NCBI RefSeq assembly: GCF_003316635.1
Contig: NZ_QNQP01000013.1
Span: 33,247-97,246 of the forward strand
Reading direction: 5' to 3'
Source of the DNA: Roseovarius dicentrarchi
GTDB taxonomy: Bacteria; Pseudomonadota; Alphaproteobacteria; Rhodobacterales; Rhodobacteraceae
DNA length: 64,000 bases
Notes under the pieces: generated by a model
Databases searched by the model: none
Told to the model about the DNA's origin: nothing
Seen by the model: only the letters and a program-made list of their open reading frames with translations
In this document: positions 47,555 to 55,497 of the stretch, piece after piece
How positions within the stretch are numbered: position 1 is the stretch's first letter
Layout: each line of letters begins with the position of its first letter
Position numbers and translations under genes: made by a program

Positions 47555-47731
47555 ATGAAAGCGTTTCTCATATCGCTGGTCGCGCTGGTGCTGATCACCG
47601 TCGCCGCGAACCGGATCCTGGTCAGCAGCAATTTCTCGGCGCGCGCCATGACCTATTCATCCGAAAACGTCCGGCTTGACGACCGGATCGGCTGGCGCAA
47701 GAAGCTGGGCAAAGGCAACCGGGCCGAGTAG
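47555..47731 (+). CDS. 58-residue membrane peptide at the end of the fdh operon
   Basis: This small protein has one N-terminal membrane helix (FLISLVALVLITVAANRILV) and a polar tail that ends WRKKLGKGNRAE. AAGGAGG lies six bases before the ATG at 47555, and the gene starts one base after the fdhC stop, so it is clearly translated with the operon. I recognise no named family. It could be a small accessory subunit of the membrane-bound Fdh. Confidence 0.72.
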   Translation: MKAFLISLVALVLITVAANRILVSSNFSARAMTYSSENVRLDDRIGWRKKLGKGNRAE

Positions 47732-47762
47732 GAGGCGCCGCCGCGCCCCCATACGCCACCTG

Positions 47763-48065
47763 TCAAAGCCGTTGCAGATAGGCCCATGACACATATCCGT
47801 CCAGCCCGCCGGGCTGTTGCATGGATGCCTTGCACCATCGCGTGCTGCCCGTCCGCTCGCAGCTATAAACGCGCACAACGCTGTCGTTGGGCAGTCCGGC
47901 GATGACACTGAATCCGGTGCCCGGTCCGGCGCGCAGTTTCAGCATGTCACCCTCCTCGACGCCCGCGACCTTGTATAATCCGCTGGTGCCGCCCATTGTT
48001 GCCCCGCATGCGGAAACCGCGCCCAGTGCGACAGCGGCAAGCGCGCCGGTGATGATCTTGCGCAT
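47763..48065 (-). CDS. bacterial SH3-domain lipoprotein
   Basis: The 100-residue protein has a lipoprotein signal (MRKIITGALAAVALGAVSAC, lipobox at C20). A bacterial SH3-like domain follows with DMLKLRAGPGTGFSVIAGLP near residue 40 and the closing GLDGYVSWAYLQRL. Two internal cysteines (YSCERTG, RWCKAS) may form a disulfide. Such domains bind peptidoglycan or partner proteins. It is convergent with the fdh operon, 31 bases away. Confidence 0.85.
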   Translation of the reverse strand: MRKIITGALAAVALGAVSACGATMGGTSGLYKVAGVEEGDMLKLRAGPGTGFSVIAGLPNDSVVRVYSCERTGSTRWCKASMQQPGGLDGYVSWAYLQRL

Positions 48066-48141
48066 GGTGTTCTCCTGTTTTTATCTGCCTCGGGCGCAGT
48101 TTACGCCGCGGCGCTGCGGGCAGGCAACCAGATGGCGCAGG

Positions 48142-49056
48142 TCACATCGCAGATAAAATCGCCTGCCCGATCATCAGCGTCAGCGGCAAGGTAAAGAAGC
48201 TGAGCAAGGTTTGCGTGGTGATGATCGCCGCCATCAGGGGCGCATCACCGCGCATTTCTCGCGCCAGCGTGTAGCTGGCCACGCCGGTCGGCAGCGCCGC
48301 AAAGATCAGCGCGATCTGGAGCGTTAGTGGATCGGGACCGATGACCAATGCGGCCAGGATAACCGCGACAGGATTGATCAGAAACTTGCCAATCAGCGAC
48401 AGGCCGATGATCCGGATGGACCCGGTCAGACCGCGAATTTTCAGATTTGCCCCGACACAAAGCAGCATGATCGGCAGCGCCGCATCGCCCAGAATGCGGG
48501 CGATTTCATGCAGCACCGGCACGTCATTCAACCCGGCAAGGTTGAAGATCACGCCAACCCCGATGCTCAGGATCAGCGGGTTTTTCACCAGCCCGCGCAG
48601 AATGGATTTGCCGCCGCCACCCAGCTGCTGCGTCATGAGGGTCACGACAGTGACATTCACCACCGGCACCAGCAGGGCAGAGCCCAGCACCGCGATCTGC
48701 AATCCGGGTGCGCCGAAAACCGCTTCGGCAATGGCGAGGCCGATGAAAGTGTTGAACCGTGCGCTGCCCTGCAATAGCGAACTGGCCTTGGCCCCGTCCA
48801 TCCGGCGTCCGAACAGCCATCCGCACAGGACGGCGGTGAAAAATCCGGCATAAAGCAGGGTTGCGTAATCGCCCAGCCCCCCGCTGAGATCCGCCGCCGA
48901 AATCTTGGCAAAAAACAGCGCCGGCATCAGAACCCAGTACACCAGCCGGTCGTTGAGGTTCCAGAACTCGGTCGAGGGGATGCCGCCGCGCCGCAGCCCG
49001 TAACCCATCAGGATCAGGGCAAAGACCGGGGCGATGGCCAGAAAGATCGTGAACAT
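48142..49056 (-). CDS. AEC (auxin efflux carrier)-family transporter
   Basis: The 304-residue membrane protein has about ten hydrophobic helices in two halves. It has the family features GYGLRRGGIPSTEFWNLNDR near residue 18, FNTFIGLAIAEAVFGAPGLQ near 105, and a C-terminal ALIFAALPTGVASYTLAREM near 247. AEC members export or import organic acids; malonate and malate are known cases. The substrate here cannot be deduced. Adjacent to a TRAP transporter, but separated by 39 bases with its own start. Confidence 0.88.
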   Translation of the reverse strand: MFTIFLAIAPVFALILMGYGLRRGGIPSTEFWNLNDRLVYWVLMPALFFAKISAADLSGGLGDYATLLYAGFFTAVLCGWLFGRRMDGAKASSLLQGSARFNTFIGLAIAEAVFGAPGLQIAVLGSALLVPVVNVTVVTLMTQQLGGGGKSILRGLVKNPLILSIGVGVIFNLAGLNDVPVLHEIARILGDAALPIMLLCVGANLKIRGLTGSIRIIGLSLIGKFLINPVAVILAALVIGPDPLTLQIALIFAALPTGVASYTLAREMRGDAPLMAAIITTQTLLSFFTLPLTLMIGQAILSAM

Positions 49057-49095
49057 CGGCGGCGCCTTTCGACGTTGTGCCGGGGCGGCGCCCGT

Positions 49096-51336
49096 TTAGT
49101 CGCTGCCGCGCACCGTGATCTGGGCATCGGGCGCGGGGCGGATTTTCAGCTGCACCGCAAACAGGGCCGCCGCAATCGCCACGCCGATCAGGTCCGTGAC
49201 CAGCCCGCCCGCGATCATGCACAGCGCCCCGATGACCAGACCCAGCCGCATGAACCATGCTGCCCCGCTGCCGGCGAACCAGCCTTGCATGCCGGACGAC
49301 AGCAGATAGACGCCAAAGACCGCAGTCACGCCCGCGCGGATCACCTCGAACCACGTGCCGTCCATCAGGATTGCGCCGTTATAGAAGAACATGAACGGCA
49401 CGATGAAGGCGGAAATGCCGATCTTGAACGACGCCACCGACGTCTCCATCGGGTTGGCGCCGGATATGCCCGCCGCCGCGTAACTGGCCAGCGCCACGGG
49501 CGGGGTGATGGCGGACACAACCGCGAAGTAGAATACGAAGAAATGCGCCGTCAGCAGCGGGATGCCCAGCTGCACAAGGCCCGGCGCCACCACCGATGCG
49601 GCCACCGCATAGGCCGCCGTTGTCGGCATCCCCATCCCCAGAAGGATCGCGATGCACATCGCGAAAAAGAGGGCAAGGAACTGGCTGGCCTCGGCAAGGC
49701 CCAGCAGCACGGACGAGAACCGCGCGCCGACGCCCGTCAGGCTGATCACGCCGACGATGATGCCCGCGCAGGCGCAGACGGCGATGATCTGGATCGACAT
49801 GATGCCCGCCAGCTCGAACGCCTTGATGATGCTGCGCGGGCCCATGCGGTAGGGGGTCAGCCACGACACCACGGCGGCGGCGGCAGTGGCCAGCGTGCCG
49901 GCGCGGATTACGGAATAGCCCATGAACAGCGCATAGATCAGGATGATGATGGGAATGAACAGGAACACCCGGCGGACCATGTCGCGCAACTTGGGCAGCT
50001 CGTCCGAGTTCATGCCGCGCATGCCCAGCTTGGCCGCCTCGAAATCGACCATGAAGTAGATCGACACGAAATAGAGCACCGCAGGAATGATCGCGGCGAT
50101 GGCGATGTCGGTATAGGGAATGCCGGTAATTTCGGCCATGATGAAGGCGCCCGCGCCCATGATGGGGGGCATGATCTGCCCGCCGGTCGATGCCGCAGCC
50201 TCGACCGCGCCGGCGGTGCGCGCCGGGTAGCCGACCTTCTTCATCAATGGGATGGTGAGCGAGCCTGTGGCGACGACGTTGCCTGCCGAGGTGCCGTTGA
50301 TCATGCCCATCAGGCCGGAGGCAAAGATCGCCACCTTGGCGGGGCCGCCGCGCGCGCGCCCGGCGGCGGCAAAGGCGAAGTTCACGAAATAATCGCCGAC
50401 CTTGGACGCCTGAAGGAAGGCGGCGAAGATGATGAAGAGGATGATGTAGGTGGAGGAAACAGCGGTCGTCGGCCCGAGGATGCCCGCATCGGTGTAGACC
50501 TGGCTGAAAAAACGGGTCCACTGGATATTCGGCGCATTCAGGAAGCCGGGCAGCATGTCGCCGGTAAAGACATAGATCAGGAAGATCCCGGAAATCACGA
50601 TCAAGGCAAGGCCGGCAACGCGGCGCGTCAGTTCCATGATGAGGGCGGTTCCGACAACGGCGGCGAGGCTGATTCCGATCGGCGCAAAGGGCGTGCCGGT
50701 CGAGTTGCGCATGAGCGTGCCGTAGATGGTGATCAGGTAAATCGCCACGGCAATCCCGCAGATCGACAGCAGGATGTCGGCCACCGCCACCTGACCACGC
50801 TCGCGCCCGCGCAGCCAGCCGACGACGATGCCGATGGTGGTCGCGGCGATCAGGGGCAGGCCGTAGTGATAGACCTCCAGGGATTTATACTCGGGGCTCA
50901 TGCCATTCCATTGCACGCCGCCCGCGATCTGGCTGGCGATGCTCCACGCTGTCCAGATGGCGTAAAGCGCGGGGATCATTGCGGCCCATGCCAGAATATC
51001 CAGCCAATGACGCGAACGGCCTTCGCCCTCGTCAACAAAGGCGCGCGCGGAATACAAGGTAAAGCCGAGGATCAGCGCGCCGGCGATATGCACGATGCGG
51101 AAATTCCAAGTCTCCATCGGGAAGGTCGGCAGCAGGGGGATGCGCACGCCCGTCCATTCCTGAATTGACATGCCGTTCAGCGCGGCGATGTGGAAGAACG
51201 CATAGACCGCAGACATCGTCGCCATGATCATGTAGGTGCGCCCGGCGAACACGCGCTGGTTGCCGCCGATGGGTTCGTCATCGACGCCCTCTGCGATGAT
51301 CGGCCCTTGCGGATCGCTGCTGTGCTGGTCGGTCAT
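49096..51336 (-). CDS. TRAP transporter permease, fused 4TM/12TM type (TAXI)
   Basis: The 746-residue protein fuses the small DctQ-like and large DctM-like membrane subunits used by TAXI-type tripartite transporters, which are driven by the sodium or proton gradient. Early helices (NQRVFAGRTYMIMATMSAVY near residue 40) are followed by the DctM signatures GLMGMINGTSAGNVVATGSL near 350 and EAAASTGGQIMPPIMGAGAF near 385. FSSVLLGLAEASQFLALFFA follows near 545 and GMGMPTTAAYAVAASVVAPG near 575. I chose ATG 51336 with GGGGAGAC upstream over an ATG 14 codons earlier. The binding protein gene is upstream on the same strand. Confidence 0.93.
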   Translation of the reverse strand: MTDQHSSDPQGPIIAEGVDDEPIGGNQRVFAGRTYMIMATMSAVYAFFHIAALNGMSIQEWTGVRIPLLPTFPMETWNFRIVHIAGALILGFTLYSARAFVDEGEGRSRHWLDILAWAAMIPALYAIWTAWSIASQIAGGVQWNGMSPEYKSLEVYHYGLPLIAATTIGIVVGWLRGRERGQVAVADILLSICGIAVAIYLITIYGTLMRNSTGTPFAPIGISLAAVVGTALIMELTRRVAGLALIVISGIFLIYVFTGDMLPGFLNAPNIQWTRFFSQVYTDAGILGPTTAVSSTYIILFIIFAAFLQASKVGDYFVNFAFAAAGRARGGPAKVAIFASGLMGMINGTSAGNVVATGSLTIPLMKKVGYPARTAGAVEAAASTGGQIMPPIMGAGAFIMAEITGIPYTDIAIAAIIPAVLYFVSIYFMVDFEAAKLGMRGMNSDELPKLRDMVRRVFLFIPIIILIYALFMGYSVIRAGTLATAAAAVVSWLTPYRMGPRSIIKAFELAGIMSIQIIAVCACAGIIVGVISLTGVGARFSSVLLGLAEASQFLALFFAMCIAILLGMGMPTTAAYAVAASVVAPGLVQLGIPLLTAHFFVFYFAVVSAITPPVALASYAAAGISGANPMETSVASFKIGISAFIVPFMFFYNGAILMDGTWFEVIRAGVTAVFGVYLLSSGMQGWFAGSGAAWFMRLGLVIGALCMIAGGLVTDLIGVAIAAALFAVQLKIRPAPDAQITVRGSD

Positions 51337-51365
51337 CAAATCGTCTCCCCCGAGGTGCCGCATGC

Positions 51366-51396
51366 GCGGCATGGACATGCCGCCCCGAAAGGGGCG
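51366..51396 (-). promoter_or_regulatory. intercistronic hairpins between TAXI binding protein and permease
   Basis: Within the 82-base gap there are two overlapping perfect hairpins: arms 51366-51372/51377-51383 (7 bp, four-base loop) and 51381-51386/51391-51396 (6 bp, four-base loop). They share bases 51381-51383, so they exclude each other in part. No T-tract follows. A 3'-end stabiliser that keeps binding-protein mRNA in excess is plausible. Confidence 0.5.
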
Positions 51397-51418
51397 ACAT
51401 GCAGGATTCCAAAGCGGT

Positions 51419-52399
51419 TCAGTTGCCGTAGATCATGTCATCGGGGATATCGGCGCCCGCGTTTTCCTTGAACCATGCGGCCGCGCCGGGGTGCCATTTC
51501 AGCACTTTGTTCTTGTCCCAGTTTTCCGGCAGGGTCGATGCGGCGGCCTTGTGGATGCCGGTCATGCGTTCGTTATCGGACATGACGATGTCGACGGCGG
51601 CATTGACGAAGGATTCGGGCAGATCGCAGTTCGCAATCGCAAAGTTCCACATCGAAACCGAGCGCGCGTCTTCGGTCAGCGTGCTGTAGGTGCTGGCCTT
51701 GATCGTGAAATCCGAGACTGGGAATGCCTCGATCAGCTTGGCCTGCTCCTCTTCGGTGAACTCGATGATGTTCACGTCTGTCTGCACCTCAAGCTGGCTG
51801 ACGGCGGGCACCGGGATGCCGGCGGCGAAGGCGATCACGTCCAGCAGACCGTCCTGCAACTGGCCGCCCAGATCGGTCCAGCCACCATTGCGGCGCTCGT
51901 AATCGACGCCCAGCGTGTCCATCATGCGCGGGAAATAGGTGTCCGAGGTGGACCCGGCAGGGCCAAAGCCGATCTTGGCACCGGCGGGAATGTCGCTGAC
52001 GGACGCAATGCCGGACGACGCCAGCGCGGTGACGGAAAACGGTGTCTGGTACATCGGGAACATCGCGCAAGCCTGCGTCATCTCCAGCCCCGGCGCGATG
52101 GGGTTTGTGCCGCCCAGCGATTCCGCTGCCGGGCCCATCGTGGTCATGCCGAACGCGGCCTCGCCGGTGTGGACCAGCGCCATGTTCTGCATCGGCCCGC
52201 CGGTGACTTCGCCGCCGCCCGTCAGGCCCAGCTCCTTGGCCACAAGGTTCGCCCAACCCGAGCCATAGGCGAAATACGTGCCGCCCTGGCTGGCGGTTCC
52301 AACGGTAAAGCTGCTGGGCCAGTCCGATTTATCGACGTCCTGCGCCACGGCGGCGCCCGCAAGAATGGTGCTGGCCGCAAGTATTGCTGTGAATTTCAT
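51419..52399 (-). CDS. TAXI-family TRAP transporter solute-binding protein
   Basis: The 326-residue periplasmic protein has a signal peptide (MKFTAILAASTILAGAAVAQ). The TAXI-type ligand fold follows: FTVGTASQGGTYFAYGSGWA near residue 31, PMQNMALVHTGEAAFGMTTM near 68, KIGFGPAGSTSDTYFPRMMD near 140, and a C-terminal NKVLKWHPGAAAWFKE. TAXI proteins often bind glutamate or related dicarboxylates, but the ligand is not deducible. Start 52399 is chosen for the signal peptide and the GGGAG site; the frame extends upstream. Partner of the fused permease. Confidence 0.92.
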   Translation of the reverse strand: MKFTAILAASTILAGAAVAQDVDKSDWPSSFTVGTASQGGTYFAYGSGWANLVAKELGLTGGGEVTGGPMQNMALVHTGEAAFGMTTMGPAAESLGGTNPIAPGLEMTQACAMFPMYQTPFSVTALASSGIASVSDIPAGAKIGFGPAGSTSDTYFPRMMDTLGVDYERRNGGWTDLGGQLQDGLLDVIAFAAGIPVPAVSQLEVQTDVNIIEFTEEEQAKLIEAFPVSDFTIKASTYSTLTEDARSVSMWNFAIANCDLPESFVNAAVDIVMSDNERMTGIHKAAASTLPENWDKNKVLKWHPGAAAWFKENAGADIPDDMIYGN

Positions 52400-52713
52400 G
52401 TTTTTCTCCCTTATTGGTCGCATGGCGCGAACGGCATGGACATGCCCTTGTGGCCGCTGCGATGCACATACATCCAAATAGAGGTTCTATGCCGCCGCAT
52501 GACAAGGTAAAAATGGCCGCATCCTGGCGAAGTGGGTCGAATCCGGGGGAATTTTAGTATGGGCTGCGGCGGTTCATGCAGCTTTGCCACGCGAATGGCA
52601 GCCGCGCCGCTCAGAATATGCGGCGCCGCCTTCTCTTGGCAGGTGGTGGGGCGGAATGGCCGGTCGGGCCAATGGGGCAGGGCCCGCCCCTGGCAGACAC
52701 AGCTGCGGCCCGG
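52400..52713. other. intergenic region upstream of the TAXI-TRAP operon
   Basis: This 314-bp gap lies between the cytochrome c stop and the TAXI binding-protein start, both on the minus strand. It holds GC-rich inverted repeats around 52675-52695 (no T-tract, poor terminator) and presumably the TRAP promoter in the AT-richer part near 52490-52515. I found no clear -35/-10 pair or coding frame. Confidence 0.5.
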
Positions 52714-53112
52714 CTATTTCTGTATTGACTGGATCCAGGCAATCAGATCGGCAATCGGCTGGCTGGTCATGATGGCCTCGCCGGATGCCGTTTGCAACGT
52801 GACGTCGCTGCCTTCAAAGAAATCGCCATAGACCGGCATTGGCGATCCGTGACTGACCAGTGGATCACGCCCGTCGATGCGCCAGACCACTTTCTTGAGC
52901 GGAAAGTCATCGCCATTCCCACGTTGCAACTGCGTCAAATCCGTTGGCTGCAACAGCAGCACCGGCGCCATCGGCCCGTTGCCGTCGGCATCCAGCCCGT
53001 GACAGCTTGCGCATCTGTGTTGAAATACACGCTCCCCTTCTGCGATGTCCTGAGACGTGGCGGGCGCGGCGATGATCATCGCGGCCAAGATTGCTGTTTG
53101 TAGACCCTTCAT
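52714..53112 (-). CDS. small periplasmic c-type cytochrome
   Basis: The 132-residue protein has a signal peptide (about 20 residues, ending TSQDI). It has one haem-binding motif CASCH near residue 34 in GERVFQHRCASCHGLDADGN, and a probable axial methionine in SHGSPMPVYGDFFEG near 90. It resembles single-haem class I cytochromes used as electron carriers or small oxidase/reductase subunits. GGGAGGG precedes the ATG. A perfect FNR box 54 bp upstream implies induction under low oxygen. No oxidase or reductase genes are adjacent, so the partner is unknown. Confidence 0.88.
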   Translation of the reverse strand: MKGLQTAILAAMIIAAPATSQDIAEGERVFQHRCASCHGLDADGNGPMAPVLLLQPTDLTQLQRGNGDDFPLKKVVWRIDGRDPLVSHGSPMPVYGDFFEGSDVTLQTASGEAIMTSQPIADLIAWIQSIQK

Positions 53113-53165
53113 GGAACCCTCCCTGATGCGTCATGGCATATTGACCAACGGCGGCTTTGTTTGCG

Positions 53166-53179
53166 TTGATCGGGATCAA
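53166..53179. promoter_or_regulatory. perfect FNR/FnrL-type box upstream of cytochrome c
   Basis: TTGATCGGGATCAA matches TTGAT-N4-ATCAA exactly. The centre lies 60 bp upstream of the cytochrome ATG, nearly the same spacing as the ompW box, and about 190 bp upstream of the ABC binding-protein gene on the other side. The cytochrome is the likely target. Confidence 0.78.
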
Positions 53180-53362
53180 TCCGCGCTGCGTTTTGCCGTG
53201 GCATCGATGTGCGCTGAGCGTCATTTGTTGGACGGCATCCGATGGCCTGACTCTGCAACCGCCGGCCGGGACACGCCTTGGCCCGCGTCCGATCCAGACA
53301 GATTAGAAGGTGACACTGTGCCCAAGTCGGTCAATACTGCACACAAAACAGGGAGAGCGTGA

Positions 53363-54328
53363 ATGAAATCCGTGACAAGAACCACTCTGCGCGTTGGCGC
53401 GATTCTGGCGGCCACTGCGGGCGCCGGCATGGCCGCTGAAATGGGCGCCGTTGACGAGCCGATCAAACTGGCGGTGAATGAATGGACCGGACAGCATGTC
53501 ACGACCCGCATCGCGGGCGAGATGCTGGAGGCGGCCGGTTACAAGGTTGAATATGTCACCGCCGGTTACATGAACATGTATCGCGCGCTGGCAGACGGTG
53601 AAATCGACGCGGCGGTCGAAATCTGGTCGTCCAACGTCTCGGACGACTATGCCAAGCAGGTCGAGGCCGGCGGCGTTGTCGACCTGGGCGATCTGGGCCT
53701 GACCGCCAAGGAGGGCATCGCCTATCCCGCCCATGTCGCCGAGATTTGCCCCGGCCTGCCGGCCTGGGAGGCGCTGAAGGATTGCGCGGGCCAGTTTGCC
53801 ACCGCCGAAACCCTGCCTGCGGGCCGTCTGGTGGATTATCCCGCGGATTGGGGCACGCCCGGCGCGGACCGCGTCAGCGGGTTTGATCTGCCGTTCAAGG
53901 CGGTTCCGGCCGGATCGGAAGGGGCGCTGATCACCGAATTGCGCGCCGCGACCGAGAAGAAATCACCCCTGCTGATCACCTTCTGGCAGCCACATTGGGC
54001 GATGTCGGCCTATGACGTCAAATTCGTGGAACTGCCCGAGGGCGAGCAGGCGTGCTTTGACGATCCCAGCTGGGGACCGAACCCTAACGCGACTTATGAC
54101 TGCGATTTCACCCCGACCCGCGTGTTCAAGGCGGCATGGTCCGGTCTGGCCGACAAATGGCCCGCCGCGGGCGAGATCCTGAGCAATATGCAGCTCAGCG
54201 TCGAAGACCAGCAGCCGCTGATGGGGCAGGTCGATGTGGACGGGCAATCGGTGGAGGAAACGGTTGATGCCTGGATGCAGGCCAATCCGGACAAGTGGCA
54301 GCCCGTTGTCGATGCGGCGACCGAGTAA
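53363..54328 (+). CDS. glycine betaine/proline-type ABC transporter substrate-binding protein
   Basis: The 321-residue periplasmic protein has a signal peptide ending near AGMAAEM (residue 24). An OpuAC/ProX-like domain follows: IKLAVNEWTGQHVTTRIAGE near residue 34, EYVTAGYMNMYRALADGEID near 63, AAVEIWSSN, and LLITFWQPHWAMSAYDVKFV near 204. Trp residues such as those in NEWTG, EIWSSN and FWQPHW could form the aromatic cage for a quaternary amine. AGGGAGAG lies before the ATG. First gene of a three-gene importer operon. Confidence 0.9.
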   Translation: MKSVTRTTLRVGAILAATAGAGMAAEMGAVDEPIKLAVNEWTGQHVTTRIAGEMLEAAGYKVEYVTAGYMNMYRALADGEIDAAVEIWSSNVSDDYAKQVEAGGVVDLGDLGLTAKEGIAYPAHVAEICPGLPAWEALKDCAGQFATAETLPAGRLVDYPADWGTPGADRVSGFDLPFKAVPAGSEGALITELRAATEKKSPLLITFWQPHWAMSAYDVKFVELPEGEQACFDDPSWGPNPNATYDCDFTPTRVFKAAWSGLADKWPAAGEILSNMQLSVEDQQPLMGQVDVDGQSVEETVDAWMQANPDKWQPVVDAATE

Positions 54329-54432
54329 ACCCGGCGCGCCATTGCGGCGGCTGCCAGAGCGGTGCAGACAGGAAAGCTGGTGATTGGATGCGCACACTGC
54401 GCCGCCGGCCCCCGAACGATCCGGAGACGTTG

Positions 54433-55497
54433 ATGACCGATACTGCCCCCCCGGATCAGCCTGCGATCCGCTGCCGCGATGTCTGGCAGGTCTTTGGCAC
54501 CGGGGCGGCCAAATGCCTGCCCGATGCGCTGGATCGCGCGGGCGGCGACGTGCGGCAGGCCGCGCAGATCCTGCGCGATGACGGTCTGGTTCCGGCGGTT
54601 CAGAATGTCAGCTTTGACGTCAAGCGCGGCGAGCTGTTTGTGATCATGGGCCTGTCGGGATCGGGCAAATCGACGATCCTGCGCTGCATCTCGCGCCTGA
54701 TCGACGTGACGGCCGGCCAGATCGAAATCGACGGCGAGGATATTCTGACCGCCTCCAAGGCGCGCATGACGCAGCTGCGCCGCCGCAAACTGGGCATGGT
54801 CTTCCAGCATTTCGGCCTGTTCCCGCATATGAGCGTTCTGCAAAACGTCGCTTTTCCGCTGAAAATGCAGCGGCAGGGCCGGGCAGAGCGCCTGCGGCGC
54901 GCGCAGGAAGTGATTGATCTGGTCGGCCTCAAGGGCCGCGAGGGCGCGTATCCGCGCCAGCTGTCCGGCGGCCAGCGCCAGCGCGTCGGCATTGCCCGCA
55001 GTCTGGCGGTGAACCCGGACGTGTGGTTTCTGGACGAGCCGTTCAGCGCGCTCGATCCGCTGATCCGGCGCCAGTTGCAGGACGAATTCATCGACATCCA
55101 GGCGCGGCTGCGCAAATCTATTGTGTTCATCACTCATGACATCGCCGAGGCGCTGAAAATCGCCGACCGCATTGCCATCATGCGCGACGGCCAGATCGTG
55201 CAGATCGGCACGCCCAGCCAGATCGTGCTGGAGCCGGCGGATGACTATGTGCGCGATTTCACCCGCGACGTGGCCAAGGGGCGCCATGCGCGGCTGTCTT
55301 CGGTCCTGCGCCCGGTGGACCCCGATGCGCCGCCCGCGCCGGACGATCCGGGCCTGACCGTGGACATGACGCTGGATGAGGCGCTGAACGCCTGCATGCT
55401 GCTCTATCAGCCGGTGCCGGTGCGGGGCCGGGATGGTCAGATCGTCGGCATGATTGATCCGGCCGATCTGGCGAACGCCTTGCAGGTTGATCCGTAA
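54433..55497 (+). CDS. glycine betaine/proline-type ABC transporter ATP-binding protein
   Basis: The ATPase (354 aa from ATG 54433, GGAGAC six bases upstream) has Walker A MGLSGSGKSTILRC near residue 74, the Q-loop MVFQHFGLFPHMSVLQN near 124, signature LSGGQRQRVGIARSLAVNPD near 177, Walker B VWFLDEPFSALDP and the H-loop FITHD. It has about 40 residues inserted before the core strand (GTGAAKCLPDALDRAGGDVR) and a C-terminal CBS-like segment, as in ProV/OpuAA proteins. Alternative in-frame starts exist upstream. Its stop overlaps the permease ATG by one base. Confidence 0.92.
   Translation: MTDTAPPDQPAIRCRDVWQVFGTGAAKCLPDALDRAGGDVRQAAQILRDDGLVPAVQNVSFDVKRGELFVIMGLSGSGKSTILRCISRLIDVTAGQIEIDGEDILTASKARMTQLRRRKLGMVFQHFGLFPHMSVLQNVAFPLKMQRQGRAERLRRAQEVIDLVGLKGREGAYPRQLSGGQRQRVGIARSLAVNPDVWFLDEPFSALDPLIRRQLQDEFIDIQARLRKSIVFITHDIAEALKIADRIAIMRDGQIVQIGTPSQIVLEPADDYVRDFTRDVAKGRHARLSSVLRPVDPDAPPAPDDPGLTVDMTLDEALNACMLLYQPVPVRGRDGQIVGMIDPADLANALQVDP

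Noticed and set aside
49075..51168. Long plus-strand frame opposite the fused TRAP permease
   Set aside because: Product is Asp/Arg/Gly/His-rich with no recognisable domain; the permease on the minus strand explains the sequence.
48142..51336. AEC transporter as part of the TRAP operon
   Set aside because: Same strand and only 39 bases apart, so co-transcription is possible, but both are complete transporters with no shared substrate evidence; I do not treat them as one system.
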